A stretch of 6,341 nt of DNA from Longibacter sp051155795 (lineage in GTDB: Bacteria; Bacteroidota; Rhodothermia; Rhodothermales; Salinibacteraceae): NCBI RefSeq assembly GCF_051155795.1, contig NZ_DAXETW010000163.1, forward strand, positions 1-6,341. The letters run 5' to 3'. Of this stretch, positions 1 to 5,571 are shown piece by piece. The notes beneath the pieces are model-generated. The model was not told the origin of the DNA. It was given only the letters and a program-made list of their open reading frames with translations, and searched no databases. How positions within the stretch are numbered: the stretch's first letter is position 1; every line of letters starts with the position of its first letter. A program made the translations under genes and the position numbers.

Positions 1-43
1 CCCGGTGAACGGCCGGGGCCTTCGTATGGAGATCTGGTGGTAG
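1..43 (+). CDS. Possible C-terminal tail of an upstream gene (partial)
   Basis: One forward frame enters from the left edge and stops at TAG (41-43), giving the tail PVNGRGLRMEIWW. A C-terminus of alternating hydrophobic residues ending in an aromatic residue is what the last strand of an outer-membrane beta-barrel looks like, so the end of such a protein is conceivable. Thirteen residues are far too few to assign a family, and a GC-rich sequence gives open frames by chance. The call rests only on the look of the tail. The remaining sequence up to pdxH (44-188) shows no other gene, terminator or clear promoter. Confidence 0.22.
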   Translation, partial: PVNGRGLRMEIWW

Positions 44-188
44 GGGACGCGGACGGGACCGGACCGTTAGGGGGTGCCTTCGCTCGGACATACGTGCGAT
101 CCTTGCAACGACCGGGGTGCCACGAAACGGTCGCATCGCGTGGGTCGTTGTCCCGGTCCACCCTTTTTGTGACACCAACGACGCACGC

Positions 189-824
189 ATGAGCATAGCG
201 GACCTGCGACAGGAATACGCCAAGCACGAGCTCGATCACGACCATGTACGGGCCAATCCCGTCGAGCAATTCGAAACGTGGTTCGACGAAGCGCTGGAGG
301 CAGAAGTCGAGGAGCCGAACGCGATGACGCTTGCCACGACCGATGAGGTGGGTCGGCCGGCGGCGCGGATTGTCCTGCTGAAAGGCGTGGACGAACGGGG
401 GTTCGTGTTCTACAGCAATTACGAAAGCCAGAAAGGTCGCCAGATCAGCGCGAATCCGCATGCAGCGCTCGTCTTCTGGTGGGAACCGCTGGAGCGCCAG
501 GTTCGGATCGAGGGTGAAGTCGAGAAGCTACCGGAGGAGGAGTCCACAGAGTACTTTCACAGCCGCCCGCACGGCAGCCAACTCGGGGCGTGGGCGTCGC
601 CCCAGAGCCGCGTCATCGACAGCCGGGAAGTCCTTGAGAAGCGTCTTGAGCTGGTGTCGGGGGAGTACAGTGAGGGAGACGTCCCGCGACCTCCGCACTG
701 GGGCGGCTACGTCGTTAAGCCGCGAACGGTCGAGTTCTGGCAGGGCCGCCCCAATCGCCTGCACGATCGTCTTCGCTATCGTCGGGACGACGACGGATGG
801 ACCCTCGAACGCCTTGCGCCCTGA
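189..824 (+). CDS. pdxH: Pyridoxamine 5'-phosphate oxidase
   Basis: PdxH oxidises pyridoxine or pyridoxamine 5'-phosphate to pyridoxal 5'-phosphate, using FMN and oxygen, in the cytoplasm. It is the final step of vitamin B6 coenzyme synthesis and salvage. The 211-residue protein lines up over its whole length with the E. coli enzyme as I remember it: the N-terminal LRQEY (6-10), the FMN-binding block RIVLLK (60-65), the FYSNYESQKGRQ stretch (74-85), LERQVRIEGE, YFHSRP and SQLGAW blocks, the family signature VEFWQG with R190 and H192 (181-193), and the RLAP end. ATG at 189 was preferred to a GTG at 117 because it puts LRQEY at the usual distance from the start and gives a normal length. The 117 start would add 24 residues without family resemblance. 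No Shine-Dalgarno motif is seen. The stop codon lies inside a 32-bp repeat. No neighbour is a B6 gene, so it appears to be transcribed alone. Confidence 0.95.
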   Translation: MSIADLRQEYAKHELDHDHVRANPVEQFETWFDEALEAEVEEPNAMTLATTDEVGRPAARIVLLKGVDERGFVFYSNYESQKGRQISANPHAALVFWWEPLERQVRIEGEVEKLPEEESTEYFHSRPHGSQLGAWASPQSRVIDSREVLEKRLELVSGEYSEGDVPRPPHWGGYVVKPRTVEFWQGRPNRLHDRLRYRRDDDGWTLERLAP

Positions 825-846
825 GCGACCGACAGCGGAGGGAGTG
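815..846 (+). repeat. 32-bp direct repeat, copy 1 (spans pdxH stop)
   Basis: This stretch begins TGCGCCCTGAGCG and ends CGGAGGGAGTG, and is identical over all 32 bases to 864-895. The last two pdxH sense codons and its TGA stop (822-824) lie within it. The short arms CCCT and AGGG near its two ends could close a small stem. The RLAP C-terminus is typical of the family, so the repeat has not visibly damaged the gene. Confidence 0.9.
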
Positions 847-863
847 AGGAAGTGCTCTTGGGG

Positions 864-895
864 TGCGCCCTGAGCGACCGACAGCGGAGGGAGTG
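864..895 (+). repeat. 32-bp direct repeat, copy 2
   Basis: Identical to 815-846, starting 49 bp further on after a 17-bp spacer (847-863). The flanks of the two copies do not match, so identity stops sharply at both ends. It could be a local duplication of the pdxH end or two members of a dispersed repeat family. The window alone cannot tell these apart. Confidence 0.9.
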
Positions 896-897
896 CG

Positions 898-939
898 AGC
901 CGGTTCTCGCCCATCCCACGACCCGGCTACGCCGTCGTG
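898..939 (+). other. Overlapping inverted repeats downstream of pdxH
   Basis: Two alternative hairpins can form here. AGCCGG (898-903) pairs with CCGGCT (923-928), and CACGAC (917-922) pairs with GTCGTG (934-939). Their arms overlap, so they exclude each other. No T-run follows, so this is not a standard intrinsic terminator. It could stabilise the 3' end of the pdxH mRNA, or mean nothing in GC-rich DNA. Confidence 0.3.
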
Positions 940-1020
940 CGGCATATCATGTCGAGGTCCGTCCGGCGTGAACCATGGGCGGAGGATCGGTGCAAAATCG
1001 GAAAATCCGGAGCGCCCCTG

Positions 1021-1031
1021 TAATAATTTTC
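1021..1031 (+). promoter_or_regulatory. Promoter-like A/T-rich site before the putative small RNA
   Basis: An A/T-rich island in GC-rich surroundings reads TAATAATTTTC. Bases 1024-1031 (TAATTTTC) match the Bacteroidota -7 element TAnnTTTG at every defined position except the last. No matching -33 TTTG was found at the proper distance upstream, so the promoter call is weak. If used, transcription would start near 1036. Confidence 0.3.
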
Positions 1032-1035
1032 CCTA

Positions 1036-1179
1036 CATCCACGTTGTGTGAGTGTGGGAAGGAGGGCTCGACGGGAGCATACCGTCAGGCATCCGCCTTC
1101 GAATGGTTACCGTGGGGTCCTCTGGTGAAACCGATGAGTATCGCGCCGTCTGTCTGTGGGAGACAGGCGGCGCTTTTTT
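1036..1179 (+). ncRNA. Candidate small RNA ending at a strong terminator
   Basis: About 145 nt between a promoter-like site and a perfect-looking intrinsic terminator hold no convincing reading frame but several possible stems. GACGG (1070-1074) pairs with CCGTC (1082-1086) around a 7-nt loop. AGGC (1087-1090) pairs with GCCT (1095-1098). GGTTACC (from about 1105) pairs with GGTGAAACC (to about 1132), with a two-base bulge. No + strand gene follows, so a riboswitch is unlikely. I could not match it to 4.5S/SRP RNA (no GGAAGGAAGCAG core), tmRNA, RNase P RNA or a tRNA. A 6S-like RNA is possible in size only. The simpler alternative is that the terminator ends a long pdxH transcript. The start is a guess; the end is firm. 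Confidence 0.35.
1143..1179 (+). terminator. Strong intrinsic terminator (+ strand)
   Basis: A 13-bp stem (1143-1155 with 1161-1173, one G-T wobble), GC-rich at its base, closes a GTGGG loop and is followed directly by six T's (1174-1179). This is a textbook Rho-independent terminator for + strand transcription. The nearest + gene, pdxH, ended about 320 bp earlier. On the - strand the hairpin follows the stop of the converging gene but has no T-run after it. It may therefore only protect that mRNA's 3' end. Confidence 0.9.
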
Positions 1180-1711
1180 ATCGGCGCGCATCGGATGCCG
1201 GTGTCATATCGACGTCGCCGGTATCGGTCGATCGATCCGGCACGGAGAAGCGGTAGCGGCGATCGGTGAGTTCTCGAACGTCTGTTTTCGTTACGGCTCT
1301 CCAGTATGGAGAGCTCAGACGCCCGCTCTCGGACCGGCGAAAGGTGACGCGCAGGAACAGTTCCTTTGATCCGCGGCCGCCCGGGTGCGAAAAGGCGCCC
1401 CAGTGGATGATCCAGTAGACGCGGGCCGGGTCGATCCGGAAGGTACGCCCGATGCGGTCGGCCAGGTAGCGGACGTCGTCCATCGTGGACGGTCCCCGGT
1501 TTTCGGCGAGTTCGCGGACGACGACCGTCCGGTCTCGGCGCTCGTCGTCGGGCGGCGCCGGGTAGACCTGGACCTGTGCACGCGCCTCGAGGGCGTATCC
1601 GCGCCAGGTGAATACGGTGTCCGCGAGCGGCTGACCACAGGCGGTCCCGGTGAGTAATACGGGTACGAGCCAGCAAAGGAGCAGGGAGCAAACAGCGAAG
1701 CGAACAGGCAT
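1178..1711 (-). CDS. Secreted hypothetical protein with Sec signal peptide
   Basis: I do not recognise the family. The 177-residue product opens with MPVRF, a hydrophobic core of about 18 residues and the end TGTACG/QP, a good Sec signal with signal peptidase I cleavage after G26. The cysteine context (GTAC) is a poor lipobox, so a soluble exported protein fits better than a lipoprotein. The mature part has a region rich in charge and proline (about 46-66), then a segment with the look of a conserved core: ELAENRGPST (67-76), the YWIIHWGAF stretch (99-107), KELFLRVTFRR (116-126) and SPYWR (134-138). The C-terminal 20 residues look disordered. ATG at 1709-1711 was chosen because a longer frame up to 1858 would bury the signal peptide behind 49 arginine-rich residues. 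It lies 174 bp downstream of the permease on the same strand and converges on the terminator at 1143-1179. Its TAA stop uses that terminator's T-run. No function is proposed. Confidence 0.72.
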   Translation of the reverse strand: MPVRFAVCSLLLCWLVPVLLTGTACGQPLADTVFTWRGYALEARAQVQVYPAPPDDERRDRTVVVRELAENRGPSTMDDVRYLADRIGRTFRIDPARVYWIIHWGAFSHPGGRGSKELFLRVTFRRSESGRLSSPYWRAVTKTDVRELTDRRYRFSVPDRSTDTGDVDMTPASDARR

Positions 1712-1734
1712 GATCTCGGGGCGCGTGTCAGGTA

Positions 1735-1773
1735 GGTCTCTCCCTGTAAGACCCCGACGTACCAGAATATATA
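1735..1773 (-). promoter_or_regulatory. Possible promoter and leader hairpin of the secreted-protein gene
   Basis: On the - strand an A/T island reading TATATATTCTG (about 1763-1773) is the only plausible -10/-7-like site in front of the gene starting at 1711. No clear -35/-33 partner was seen. Downstream of it, GGTCT and AGACC (arms at 1749-1753 and 1735-1739) could form a 5-bp hairpin in the leader. Both signals are weak, but they suggest the gene may be transcribed independently of the permease upstream. Confidence 0.25.
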
Positions 1774-1859
1774 ACGTCCTCTGCTGGATTCGGAGTGGGC
1801 TCCGGGGTCGGTAGCGAGAGCTATAGAAGGGTCGATCCCGTCGGGTCGCACCGCCCAAA

Positions 1860-1889
1860 TTTTTTTTTGCCCTGACCGATTCAGGTCAG
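1860..1889 (-). other. Hairpin over the permease stop codon next to a T9 run
   Basis: CTGACC (1872-1877) and GGTCAG (1884-1889) form a perfect 6-bp stem with a 6-nt loop that overlaps the permease TGA stop (1886-1888). A homopolymer of nine T's lies on the + strand at 1860-1868. On the - strand, where the permease is read, this run is A9, so it does not make a normal terminator for the permease. On the + strand the T's precede the hairpin. The geometry fits neither direction of standard intrinsic termination. Confidence 0.4.
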
Positions 1890-3739
1890 ACGCCGTAGAT
1901 CAACGCGATCCCGAGGCATGTGACGACGGCGAGAAGGATCTGAAGGGGGCCGCCGACACGGAGGAAGTCGGTGAAACGGTAGCCGCCCGGGCCGTAAACC
2001 ATCAGGTTCGTCTGGTAGCCGACGGGCGTCAGGAGGGCACAGCTTGCTGCGAAGGTGACCGACAGGATAAACGAGTACGGGTTTGCGCCGGCCAGCTGTG
2101 CGGCTTCGACGGCGACCGGTATCATGAGGATGACGCTCGCGTTATTGCTGATGACCTGAGTGATGAGCGAGGTGAAGATGTAGAAGACGAACAGGAGCGT
2201 GAGCCCGGATAGCGACCCGCTTGCATCGGCCAGCCTGAACGCGAGGTACTCGGCAAGGCCGGACCGTTCCATTGCCATGCCGAGGGGGATGACCCCGGCG
2301 AGCAGGAAGATCACGCTCCAGTCGACAGATTTGTAGATCTCGTTGGCCTGTACGCAGCCGCTGACGATCATAAAGAAGACACCTGCCAGGGCCGAGACCA
2401 GGATCGACGTAATGCCGAGTCCGGCCACGCCGATGACTGCGGCGACGATGCCCAGCGCGATACCCGTTTTTTCGCGACGGAAGGAAGGATCTTCGCTCTC
2501 CTGAATGAGCACGAAGGTTCGGTTTCCTTCGAACCGCTTCATCGCGCGTGGAGATGCCTGGAGCAGGAGGGTGTCGCCTCCCTGAAGCGGGATCTCGTCG
2601 ATGCGGTCGGTGAAGTTCATTCCCCGCCGGCGTACGGCCAGAACGAGGGCGTCGTAACGCTGCGTGAAGAGCGACGAGCGGATGGTTTTCCCAAGCATCG
2701 GGTTTTCTGAGAGGAGAACGACCTCCACCAGCTGCTCGCCCTTGTCCTCGATGTCGAAGTCTTCCTCCGTGATGCGGGCCTTCGCCGCCGGCAGGAGCCC
2801 GGCTGTATCCATGAGGTAGAATAGGGTGTCGCGTCGCGTCCGGAGAATCAAAAGGTCCCCCGCACGAAACTGCTTGTTCATGATCGGAGCGGGAAAGACC
2901 TCGTCGTCTCGGATGATCTGGACGATGTCGACGTCCTCCTGCATGTCGTTCAGGACCGTTTCTACGGTGCGTCCGACGAGCGGAGAGTCATCGCGAATCA
3001 CGACCTCGGACAGGTATCCCGCCATCTCGAACTCGTCGGTCAGATCTTCCTCCGGCTTGATGCGCTCCGGGATGAGGTGCCGGCCGACGAAGATGAGATA
3101 CAGCGATCCCGCGAGCAGAACGATAGCGCCGAGCCCAGTGAACTCGAACATGCCGAACGGCTTTCCGATGAGTCGCTCGGACACGTCCGATGCCAGGATG
3201 TTGGTCGATGTCCCGATCAGGGTCAGCGTCCCGCCCATCATGGCCGCGAACGAGACCGGCATTAAGAGCTTGGACGGCGACGTGCGCGTTTTCTTCGCGA
3301 TGCCGGAGACCATGGGTATCATCATCGCGACGACCGGGGTGTTGTTGATGATACCGGCCGTGGAGCCGGACATCCCGACGATCATAGCGAAGCGTTTGAG
3401 CGGATTCTCGGCGGTGTAGGTGGCGATGCGATTGCCGAGTCGCTGCAGCAAGCCTGTTTGCCGGACGCCCTCGCTGAGGATGAACATGGCGAGGACGGTG
3501 ATGGTCGCCGTGCTTGCAAATCCCGATACCCCATCGGTGGGCGCCACCTTCGTCCACGGTTCCAGCACGATCACGAGCACCATAAGCCCGATCGCCGTGA
3601 CGTCCATCGGCAGCCATTCCGAGACGAACAGCACGAGTGCAACCCCTACGATCCCAAGCACGACGAACATATCCATCGTGAGGGTCGGAGGGGCCGCCTG
3701 GGCGATCAGGGGGAAGAGGGTCAGAGGAAGCGAGGGCAT
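1886..3739 (-). CDS. SLC13/DASS-type ion permease with two RCK_C domains
   Basis: An inner-membrane transporter of the SLC13/divalent anion-sodium symporter and CitMHS-like group. Substrates in this group include sulfate, di- and tricarboxylates and other anions; the sequence does not say which. In the 617-residue product the N-terminal half has hydrophobic segments up to about residue 222 with the helical-hairpin motif INNTP (131-135) and GTSTN (176-180). A hydrophilic loop of about 190 residues carries two RCK_C/TrkA_C-like domains (about 242-317 and 335-414), each with a V-x-x-D/N-PLVGRT-like or PMLGKT start and a G-D-L/T-L-L-L end. The C-terminal half has SNNAS (531-535) and TPVGYQTN (571-578). 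RCK_C domains usually sense a small ligand and gate transport. ATG at 3739 was preferred to an upstream TTG at 3763; ATG at 3676 is also possible. On the - strand TACGTTTC (3832-3839) resembles a -7 element, without a -33 partner. Confidence 0.9.
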   Translation of the reverse strand: MPSLPLTLFPLIAQAAPPTLTMDMFVVLGIVGVALVLFVSEWLPMDVTAIGLMVLVIVLEPWTKVAPTDGVSGFASTATITVLAMFILSEGVRQTGLLQRLGNRIATYTAENPLKRFAMIVGMSGSTAGIINNTPVVAMMIPMVSGIAKKTRTSPSKLLMPVSFAAMMGGTLTLIGTSTNILASDVSERLIGKPFGMFEFTGLGAIVLLAGSLYLIFVGRHLIPERIKPEEDLTDEFEMAGYLSEVVIRDDSPLVGRTVETVLNDMQEDVDIVQIIRDDEVFPAPIMNKQFRAGDLLILRTRRDTLFYLMDTAGLLPAAKARITEEDFDIEDKGEQLVEVVLLSENPMLGKTIRSSLFTQRYDALVLAVRRRGMNFTDRIDEIPLQGGDTLLLQASPRAMKRFEGNRTFVLIQESEDPSFRREKTGIALGIVAAVIGVAGLGITSILVSALAGVFFMIVSGCVQANEIYKSVDWSVIFLLAGVIPLGMAMERSGLAEYLAFRLADASGSLSGLTLLFVFYIFTSLITQVISNNASVILMIPVAVEAAQLAGANPYSFILSVTFAASCALLTPVGYQTNLMVYGPGGYRFTDFLRVGGPLQILLAVVTCLGIALIYGV

Positions 3740-3841
3740 GCAGGTGAAAGTGGAGCAGAGCAAGCGACATCAGAGACCCGGTAACATACGACCCGTGTCA
3801 TGGAAGCGACAGCCGCCAGACGGAAAATGATGAAACGTACG

Positions 3842-3897
3842 GGCGTTGGTTTGTTGAGGCGTTGGATTGTTGAGGCGTTGAGGCGTTGGGGCGTTGG
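3842..3897 (+). repeat. 8-bp tandem repeat array (GGCGTTGR)
   Basis: Seven head-to-tail 8-mers run without a break: GGCGTTGG, TTTGTTGA, GGCGTTGG, ATTGTTGA, GGCGTTGA, GGCGTTGG, GGCGTTGG. The core YGTTGR is kept in every unit. The first four units also form two 16-bp units differing at one base. The array lies in the spacer upstream of the permease, just outside its presumed promoter, and is strongly G-rich on the + strand. Confidence 0.85.
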
Positions 3898-3900
3898 GTA

Positions 3901-3976
3901 GGATTTCGGATTTGGGATTGAGCACCAGTTTCAAGATACAAGGATTGGGAATTATGGGTTCGGGATGTGGAATTTT
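3901..3976 (+). repeat. Degenerate 7-bp repeat array (GGATTTN-like)
   Basis: Three heptamers GGATTTC, GGATTTG, GGATTGA occupy 3901-3921. After an unrelated 20-bp gap, five looser heptamers (GGATTGG, GAATTAT, GGGTTCG, GGATGTG, GAATTTT) run over 3942-3976. The period of 7 holds within each block, with a shift of one base between blocks. It resembles the short tandemly repeated heptanucleotides known from cyanobacterial spacers, but no relationship is claimed. Confidence 0.65.
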
Positions 3977-4006
3977 GAAAAGCTGTTTGGCGGGTGGGTC
4001 AGTCGC

Positions 4007-4034
4007 AGCGCTGAGCGCTGAACGCTGAACGCAA
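4007..4034 (+). repeat. 7-bp tandem repeat array (ARCGCTG)
   Basis: Four heptamers in series: AGCGCTG, AGCGCTG, AACGCTG, AACGCAA. AGCGCT is itself a palindrome, so the array can fold into several alternative hairpins on either strand. It lies 42 bp beyond the stop codon of the MATE gene. No T-run follows on the - strand, so it is not an intrinsic terminator of the usual kind. Confidence 0.8.
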
Positions 4035-4075
4035 TACCGGACCTGAAAACGTCAAGGGACATGTTGAACGGTGAG

Positions 4076-5413
4076 CTAGTCCGTTCTTAGCAGTGTGCCT
4101 CGGGCGTATGGAATGGCAAGTGTGACAAGGCGGACGGCCATCAGCGTGGTGATGCCCCACCAGACGCCGGGGAGGCCCCAGCCCAAAGGGCGAGCGAGAA
4201 GCAGGACGACCGCGGCGGCGCCCGCCGAGAGCAGCATCGCCTTCGCCAGGTAGCCGAAGGCCTCCGCGCCCATGTACAACCCGTCCCAGACGAACACGAC
4301 GCCGTTCAACGGCTGAAGAAGCGCGACGAACGGGAAGATCGCCAGGACAGCCGCAACGGTCGCCGGGTCATCGGTGAAGAAGTCGGGCAGGACAGGTTGA
4401 AGCGCGTAAAATGCGAGACCGAGGGCGACGCCGACGCCGGCCCCCCACTGTAGCAGGCGATTAGCGACGGAGCGTGCGGCGTCTTCATCGCCTGCGCCGA
4501 GATGCTTCGAGACCAGTGCCTGCCCCGATACCGCCAGGGCATCCACCAGGAGCGCGAGAAAGAGCCACAACTGGGCGGCAACCTGGTGCGCGGCCACAGC
4601 CGTCGTGCCGATCCGGGTCGCTATCGCCGTGGCCAACGTCATCGTGCCGACGAGAGCGGAGGTGCGGATGAACATGTCGCGACCGATGGTCAGGAAGGCG
4701 CCCAGCGAGCGGAGGCGGGGGACGAGCGGCCGGATGCCCAGGGCCTCCCGTCGCCGATGGAGGAGAAGCACGAGAAACGTTACGGCGCCGGTCCACTGGG
4801 CCACGACCGTGGCGGTTGCCGCGCCCGCCAGGCCCCAGTCGAGCCCGAAGATCAAGATGGGGTCGAGCGCAGCGTTCAGAATGTTAAACCAGATCGTGAC
4901 CTTCATCGGGGTTCTCGTGTCCTGGTAGCCCCGGAAGGCGCCGTGACTGGCGGTGATGAGCAAGACGGCGGGGCCTGCGCACGCTCGGATGCGAAGGTAG
5001 GTGAGTGCGGGCTCCATGAGTTCGTCCCCGGCCCCCATCACGCGGAGGATGGGCCGGGCGAATCCCTGGAGCAGGGCGAGGGCAACGGCGCCGGCCAACA
5101 CAGCAAGCAGGAGCGCGCGCATGACGACGCGCGACGCCTCCTCCCGGTCACCATGGCCAACGGCTCGTCCCACGCGCGGCGTTGTGCCGTACGCCAGGAA
5201 GTTGAAGATGACGAACGTCATCGAGAAGACGGACGCGTTGATCCCAAGCGCCGCAAGCGGCACGGGGCCCAGCTGGCCAACGAACGCCGTATCCACGAGC
5301 GAGACGAGCGGGTCGGCGGCGAGACCGGCCAGCGCGGGAACAGCAAGATCCAGGATCGGGCGATCGTGGGGACTGGCAACGGCCGCTTTCACCCGGCGAA
5401 TCAGGGATGACAC
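4076..5413 (-). CDS. MATE family efflux transporter, DinF type
   Basis: An inner-membrane antiporter that expels cationic drugs or metabolites in exchange for H+ or Na+. The 445-residue length and about twelve hydrophobic segments are normal for the family. DinF-branch hallmarks are the first-helix stretch VDTAFVGQLGPVPLAALGINA (about 40-60), GAFRGYQDTRTPMKV (157-171), NAALDPILIFGLDWGLAGAA (179-198) and, in the C-terminal half, AAHQVAAQLWLFLALLVDAL (273-292) and VSKHLGAGDEDAA (300-312). D41 and D183 sit where the N-lobe acidic residues used for ion coupling are known in archaeal and Bacillus MATE/DinF proteins; this equivalence is inferred by eye. The start is GTG at 5413; an in-frame stop at 5447-5449 leaves no other start upstream, and the next ATG would remove the first helix. 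There is no Shine-Dalgarno motif, only a C-rich leader. It is divergent from the response regulator gene. The substrate is unknown, so no gene symbol is given. Confidence 0.92.
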   Translation of the reverse strand: MSSLIRRVKAAVASPHDRPILDLAVPALAGLAADPLVSLVDTAFVGQLGPVPLAALGINASVFSMTFVIFNFLAYGTTPRVGRAVGHGDREEASRVVMRALLLAVLAGAVALALLQGFARPILRVMGAGDELMEPALTYLRIRACAGPAVLLITASHGAFRGYQDTRTPMKVTIWFNILNAALDPILIFGLDWGLAGAATATVVAQWTGAVTFLVLLLHRRREALGIRPLVPRLRSLGAFLTIGRDMFIRTSALVGTMTLATAIATRIGTTAVAAHQVAAQLWLFLALLVDALAVSGQALVSKHLGAGDEDAARSVANRLLQWGAGVGVALGLAFYALQPVLPDFFTDDPATVAAVLAIFPFVALLQPLNGVVFVWDGLYMGAEAFGYLAKAMLLSAGAAAVVLLLARPLGWGLPGVWWGITTLMAVRLVTLAIPYARGTLLRTD

Positions 5414-5467
5414 GGGAGGGGGCGGGACGAATGGGGAGGCGGTGCTTCATCAGAAACGCGTCATGCA

Positions 5468-5532
5468 CGGGACGTTCCGGCGCGGCGTGTCCGGCTAAGG
5501 CGCGAAGAAGAATGCGCATTCTCCACGTCCCG
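5468..5532. promoter_or_regulatory. Nested dyad with 14-bp palindrome between divergent genes
   Basis: A perfect 14-bp palindrome, AGAATGCGCATTCT (5509-5522), lies midway between the two divergent starts. Outside it, CGGGACGT (5468-5475) and ACGTCCCG (5525-5532) form a perfect 8-bp inverted pair that encloses the palindrome off-centre. A dimeric regulator site serving one or both genes is plausible. Alternatively the outer arms could form a stem in either leader RNA. No motif known to me matches. Confidence 0.4.
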
Positions 5533-5535
5533 GGA

Positions 5536-5563
5536 TCGATAATAAACATTCGATAACAACGCA
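5536..5563 (+). promoter_or_regulatory. A/T-rich direct repeat upstream of the response regulator
   Basis: TCGATAATAAACAT (5536-5549) is followed at once by TCGATAACAACGCA (5550-5563). They share TCGATAA exactly and 9 of the 14 positions overall. It is the only A/T-rich stretch between the MATE and regulator genes, so promoters are likely here. OmpR/PhoB-type regulators bind direct repeats, usually spaced 10-11 bp rather than 14, so autoregulation is only a suggestion. No -33/-7 pair is clear. Confidence 0.35.
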
Positions 5564-5571
5564 CTGCTCGC

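Noticed and set aside
1..91. Minus-strand frame starting at 91 and leaving the left edge
   Set aside because: About 30 residues dominated by R, P and H, typical of the shadow frame of GC-rich DNA; no family resemblance.
117..188. N-terminal extension of pdxH from a GTG at 117
   Set aside because: It adds 24 residues with no resemblance to the family, while ATG at 189 gives the expected length and places LRQEY near the N-terminus.
1..192. Open forward frame overlapping the pdxH start by ATGA
   Set aside because: Its predicted residues are low-complexity (rich in G, R, P, S, T) with no recognisable domain, and long open frames are common in GC-rich DNA. The four-base overlap looks coincidental.
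1090..1135. tRNA gene suggested by a TTCGAAT sequence at about 1098-1104
   Set aside because: The bases on each side do not pair as a T-arm and no acceptor or anticodon stem fits.
1036..1179. Riboswitch
   Set aside because: No + strand gene follows the terminator, and no conserved core of TPP, FMN, SAM, cobalamin or c-di-GMP riboswitches was seen.
975..1369. Overlapping forward reading frames between pdxH and the secreted-protein gene
   Set aside because: They run across the strong terminator and antisense to the secreted-protein gene, with compositions unlike real proteins. The region is better read as noncoding.
1712..1858. Longer start for the secreted protein at 1858
   Set aside because: It would place 49 arginine-rich residues in front of an evident signal peptide and cover the only promoter-like site.
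2826..3830. Forward and alternate-frame reverse open frames over the permease N-terminal half
   Set aside because: They are antisense or frame shadows of a clearly conserved membrane protein and show no domain of their own.
3842..4034. CRISPR array
   Set aside because: The repeats are 7-8 bp in direct tandem with no unique spacers, and no cas genes are nearby.
4502..5410. 302-codon forward frame antisense to the MATE gene
   Set aside because: Extremely charged composition and exact antisense position to conserved transmembrane sequence mark it as a shadow of GC-rich codon use.
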